From the IMG/VR virus record IMGVR_UViG_3300049893_000500, positions 1-25,608 of that record: DNA of 25,608 nt. One strand, written 5' to 3'. The stretch comes from a virus. Every line of letters begins with the position of its first letter. The stretch's first letter is position 1. Below, piece by piece: positions 23,427 through 25,608 of this stretch. The position numbers and the translations under genes were made by a program. Under the pieces are notes generated by a model. The model was not told where the DNA came from and ran no database searches. It was given only the letters and a program-made list of their open reading frames with translations.

Positions 23427-24372
23427 GCCGCTCTTCCAACTCGGCAGCTTCCAGTTCGACCTGCCGAACGGCGTCCCGCAGACGCTCGACCGCACGGCCG
23501 AGTATCGCTGGGAAGGCCAGGACCGGCTGCTCCGCGACCCGGCGGTGCAGTTCCTCGGCCCCGGCAGCCAGGAGATCACCCTCGACGGCCAGCTGTTCCC
23601 GGGCTTCTCCGGCCGCCAGAGCACGATGGAGACGCTGCGCGAGCTCGCCACCCAGGGCCAGCCGCAGATGCTCACCGACGGCCTGGGCCTCGTCTACGGC
23701 AAGTGGGCGATCAAGCAGATCCGCGAGGGCCTCTCGACCTTCGCGCCCGGCGGCGGCGCCCGGCAGATCGGCTTCAGCATCAGCCTGGTTCGCTACGTCG
23801 AGGACAATCCGGGCGACGCCGCGAGCCCGCTTGCGTTGGCCTTCAACAGCACCGCCGCGTTCGGCCTCGGTTCGGAGTTGCCCAGCTTTACTGAAGCTGA
23901 CTCCGCGTTCAAAGCACTCGATTGGGCGAGTGACCCGCAGTTCAGCGCGATGACGACTCAGGCGCAGCAAGGCGGCTTCAGCCTGGGTCAGCTCGCAACC
24001 ATCGCTACCACTGGCGCCAGAATCGCGCAGCAGGTCAGCTCTGGCCAGTATGTCAACGCGGCCTTGGGCGCCTTCGGGGCGCTTGGAATCCCGGTCGACC
24101 AATCTGATGCGTGGACTCAGATCGGCATCAGCGCCGCCAGACTGGCCGAGTCCTACGCAAACGGCAACGGCCCAACCGGCATGGCTTTGGCGATGGAGGT
24201 CGCATCATCAATCGGAGCCCCGGCGCTGCAGCAACTCGGGATAGTTGCACCAGAAGATCTGCAATCCATCAATTCGCTGCTGGAGAGCACCGCAACAGTC
24301 ACGGAGATCCTGAAGGTAGACCCTGCAGTCACAGAGTCGCTGAGGCCATTGATCGTTTTGACCGGAGGATGA
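23419..24372 (+). CDS. U: Tail protein U with C-terminal extension
   Basis: The protein has 317 residues, about twice P2 gpU (159). Residues 1-135 match gpU: LFQLGSFQFDLPNGVPQTLD, YRWEGQDRLLRDPAVQF, an ITLDGQLFPGF segment and FSISLVRYVED. Residues about 145-317 are an added helical, glutamine- and alanine-rich region (LGQLATIATTGARIAQQVSS, VNAALGAFGALG) of unknown family. The DNA from about 23870 is visibly less GC-rich and uses different codons than the gpU domain. It overlaps the tape measure gene by eight bases. The gpU part is probably a tail-terminating or tail-assembly component. Confidence 0.9.
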   Translation: MTRPLFQLGSFQFDLPNGVPQTLDRTAEYRWEGQDRLLRDPAVQFLGPGSQEITLDGQLFPGFSGRQSTMETLRELATQGQPQMLTDGLGLVYGKWAIKQIREGLSTFAPGGGARQIGFSISLVRYVEDNPGDAASPLALAFNSTAAFGLGSELPSFTEADSAFKALDWASDPQFSAMTTQAQQGGFSLGQLATIATTGARIAQQVSSGQYVNAALGAFGALGIPVDQSDAWTQIGISAARLAESYANGNGPTGMALAMEVASSIGAPALQQLGIVAPEDLQSINSLLESTATVTEILKVDPAVTESLRPLIVLTGG

Positions 24373-24373
24373 G

Positions 24374-24619
24374 ATGAGTCAGCTCTACATCACTCGCCAG
24401 TTCGATGAGCTCGATGAGATCTGCTGGCGCTACTACGGCCGCACGCAGCAGACCGTCGAAGCGGTGATGCTGGCGAACCTAAACATCGCCGAGCTCATGC
24501 CCGTCCTTCCCGAAGGCGTGACGATTCTGCTCCCTGATTTGCCGGCCCCGAGCACCAGCAAAACGGTCCGCATCTGGGATCAGCCGGTCACTGCAACGCC
24601 TGGCACCGGAGCAGCATGA
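24374..24619 (+). CDS. X: Tail protein X, P2 gpX family
   Basis: The protein has 81 residues, near P2 gpX (67). The Phage_tail_X pattern is plain: LDEICWRYYGRTQQTVEAVM, a LANLNIAELMPVLPEGVTI stretch and LPDLPAP, which form a LysM-like fold. GGAGG at 24364-24368 precedes ATG 24374. P2 gpX lies elsewhere in the P2 genome, but the U-X-D order here is common in P2-like prophages. The stop shares an ATGA with gpD. Confidence 0.95.
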   Translation: MSQLYITRQFDELDEICWRYYGRTQQTVEAVMLANLNIAELMPVLPEGVTILLPDLPAPSTSKTVRIWDQPVTATPGTGAA

Positions 24620-25608
24620 GCACGCCAGGCTTCAGGATCGAGGCGAACGGCGGCGACATCACCCGGCTGATCGCCGACCGGCTCGTCAGCTTGCGCATCA
24701 CCGACCAGGCGGGGCAGCAGAGCGACAGCCTGGAGATCACCCTCGACGACCGCGACAAGCGCATCCCCGTCGCCAACAGCGGCACCTGGATCCGCGTCTG
24801 GCTGGGCTACAGCACCGGCGGCCGCACGCCCGTCTACATGGGCGCCTTCGCCGTCGACGAGGTGGAGCTCAGCATGGGCCCGCGCTCGATGGTCATCAAG
24901 GCGACCGCGAGCAACACCGCGCCGACGCTCGTCAAGGAGCAGAAGACGAAGAGCTGGCACAACACCACGCTCGGCCAGATCGTGCAGGAGATCGCCCAGC
25001 GCAACAACCTCACCACGGTCATCAAGGGCAACCTGGCCAGCACGCAGATCAAGCACGAGGACCAGACCAACGAGAGCGACCAGGGCTTCCTCACGCGCTT
25101 GGCTGAGAAGTACCGCGCGACCATCAAGCCTTCCGACGGTCGGCTTGTGGTCGTGCCTCGGGGCGACAAAGACAACGCGGGCAGCGTCACCATCAAGCAG
25201 GAGGACGTCACCAGCTGGCGCGCGACGCTCAAGAACCGCGGCGCCTATGGCGCGGTGAAGGCGAAGTGGCTCGACCGATCGGTCAACAAGGAGAAGCTCT
25301 ACACCGCTGGCGAATCTGGCGGCGCGCTGCCGGCGTTCGAGGAGAAGCAGCTGTTTAAGACCCAGGCCGAAGCGCAGAAGGCCGCCGACAGCCGCCTGCA
25401 GTCGCTGCGCGCGGGCGAGGTGCGCATCAGCCTGCAGATGCCCGGCCGGCCGGATGTGAACGCCGAGGGCCTGGTGACGCTCACCGGCTTCCGGGAATAC
25501 GTCGACGGCACCTGGAACGTGAAGAGCGTCACGCACGACCTCAGCAGCTCGGGCTACGTGACGACGGTCGAGTGCGGCACGCAGGGCGAGGAGAGCAGCG
25601 ACTGGAGC
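24616..25608 (+). CDS. D: Baseplate hub protein, P2 gpD family (3' end cut)
   Basis: The frame opens at ATG 24616 (ATGA overlap with X) and stays open for 331 codons to the window edge. P2 gpD has 387 residues, so about the last tenth may be missing. The Phage_GPD pattern includes DITRLIADRLVSLRITDQAG, SDSLEITLDDRD, a LGYSTGG turn, the helical HNTTLGQIVQEIAQRNNL, and NESDQGFLTRLAEKYRATIK. The late FKTQAEAQKAADSRL and GRPDVNAEGLVTLTGF segments also fit. gpD forms the hub connecting the tube to the gpV spike. Confidence 0.96.
   Translation, partial: MSTPGFRIEANGGDITRLIADRLVSLRITDQAGQQSDSLEITLDDRDKRIPVANSGTWIRVWLGYSTGGRTPVYMGAFAVDEVELSMGPRSMVIKATASNTAPTLVKEQKTKSWHNTTLGQIVQEIAQRNNLTTVIKGNLASTQIKHEDQTNESDQGFLTRLAEKYRATIKPSDGRLVVVPRGDKDNAGSVTIKQEDVTSWRATLKNRGAYGAVKAKWLDRSVNKEKLYTAGESGGALPAFEEKQLFKTQAEAQKAADSRLQSLRAGEVRISLQMPGRPDVNAEGLVTLTGFREYVDGTWNVKSVTHDLSSSGYVTTVECGTQGEESSDWS

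Overview
The window is a contiguous, almost gap-free block of late structural genes from a contractile-tailed (myovirus-type) temperate phage, prophage or phage contig. All recognised genes are on the + strand. DNA is GC-rich, most genes stop with TGA, and many neighbours overlap by a few bases (ATGA or similar), as in a translationally coupled late operon. The host is most likely a GC-rich Gram-negative bacterium, but nothing here fixes the taxon. No integrase, repressor, lysis, replication or host gene is visible, so prophage and free phage cannot be told apart.

Layout. (1) 1-166: a non-coding leader with seven copies of the pentamer GGTTC and a possible hairpin terminator. (2) 173-3819: packaging module: a ParB-fold protein, two small unknown genes, the small terminase and a lambda GpA-type large terminase. 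(3) 3848-9216: head and connector module: lambda gpW-like joiner, lambda-type portal, a fused prohead protease/major capsid protein with a well-placed internal start, DUF2190 cement protein, lambda gpFII-like joiner, tail terminator and gp6-like connector. (4) 9203-11751: P2-type baseplate genes V, W, J, I. (5) 11777-18795: host-recognition region: DUF3751-like protein, a DUF4815 tail protein that seems split over two genes, a pectate-lyase-fold tailspike, a 79-aa protein, a decapeptide-repeat tail protein broken by an in-frame TAA, and a 45-aa basic protein. (6) 18826-25608: P2-type tail tube and assembly genes in P2 order: sheath FI, tube FII, E, E', tape measure T, U, X and D, with D cut by the window end.

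Together these make a chimera: lambda-like packaging and head-joining parts, a Mu gpT-like capsid fused to an HK97-type protease, and a P2-like contractile tail. I see no defence or otherwise unprecedented system. The oddities worth following are the CAA-to-TAA position in the repeat protein (18056), the internal ribosome-binding site in the protease/capsid fusion (6158-6171), the glycine-rich repeat domain inserted in the tail sheath, the E/E' reading-frame arrangement without a canonical slippery heptamer, the split DUF4815 gene, the compositionally distinct extension of gpU, and the GGTTC cluster upstream of the packaging genes.
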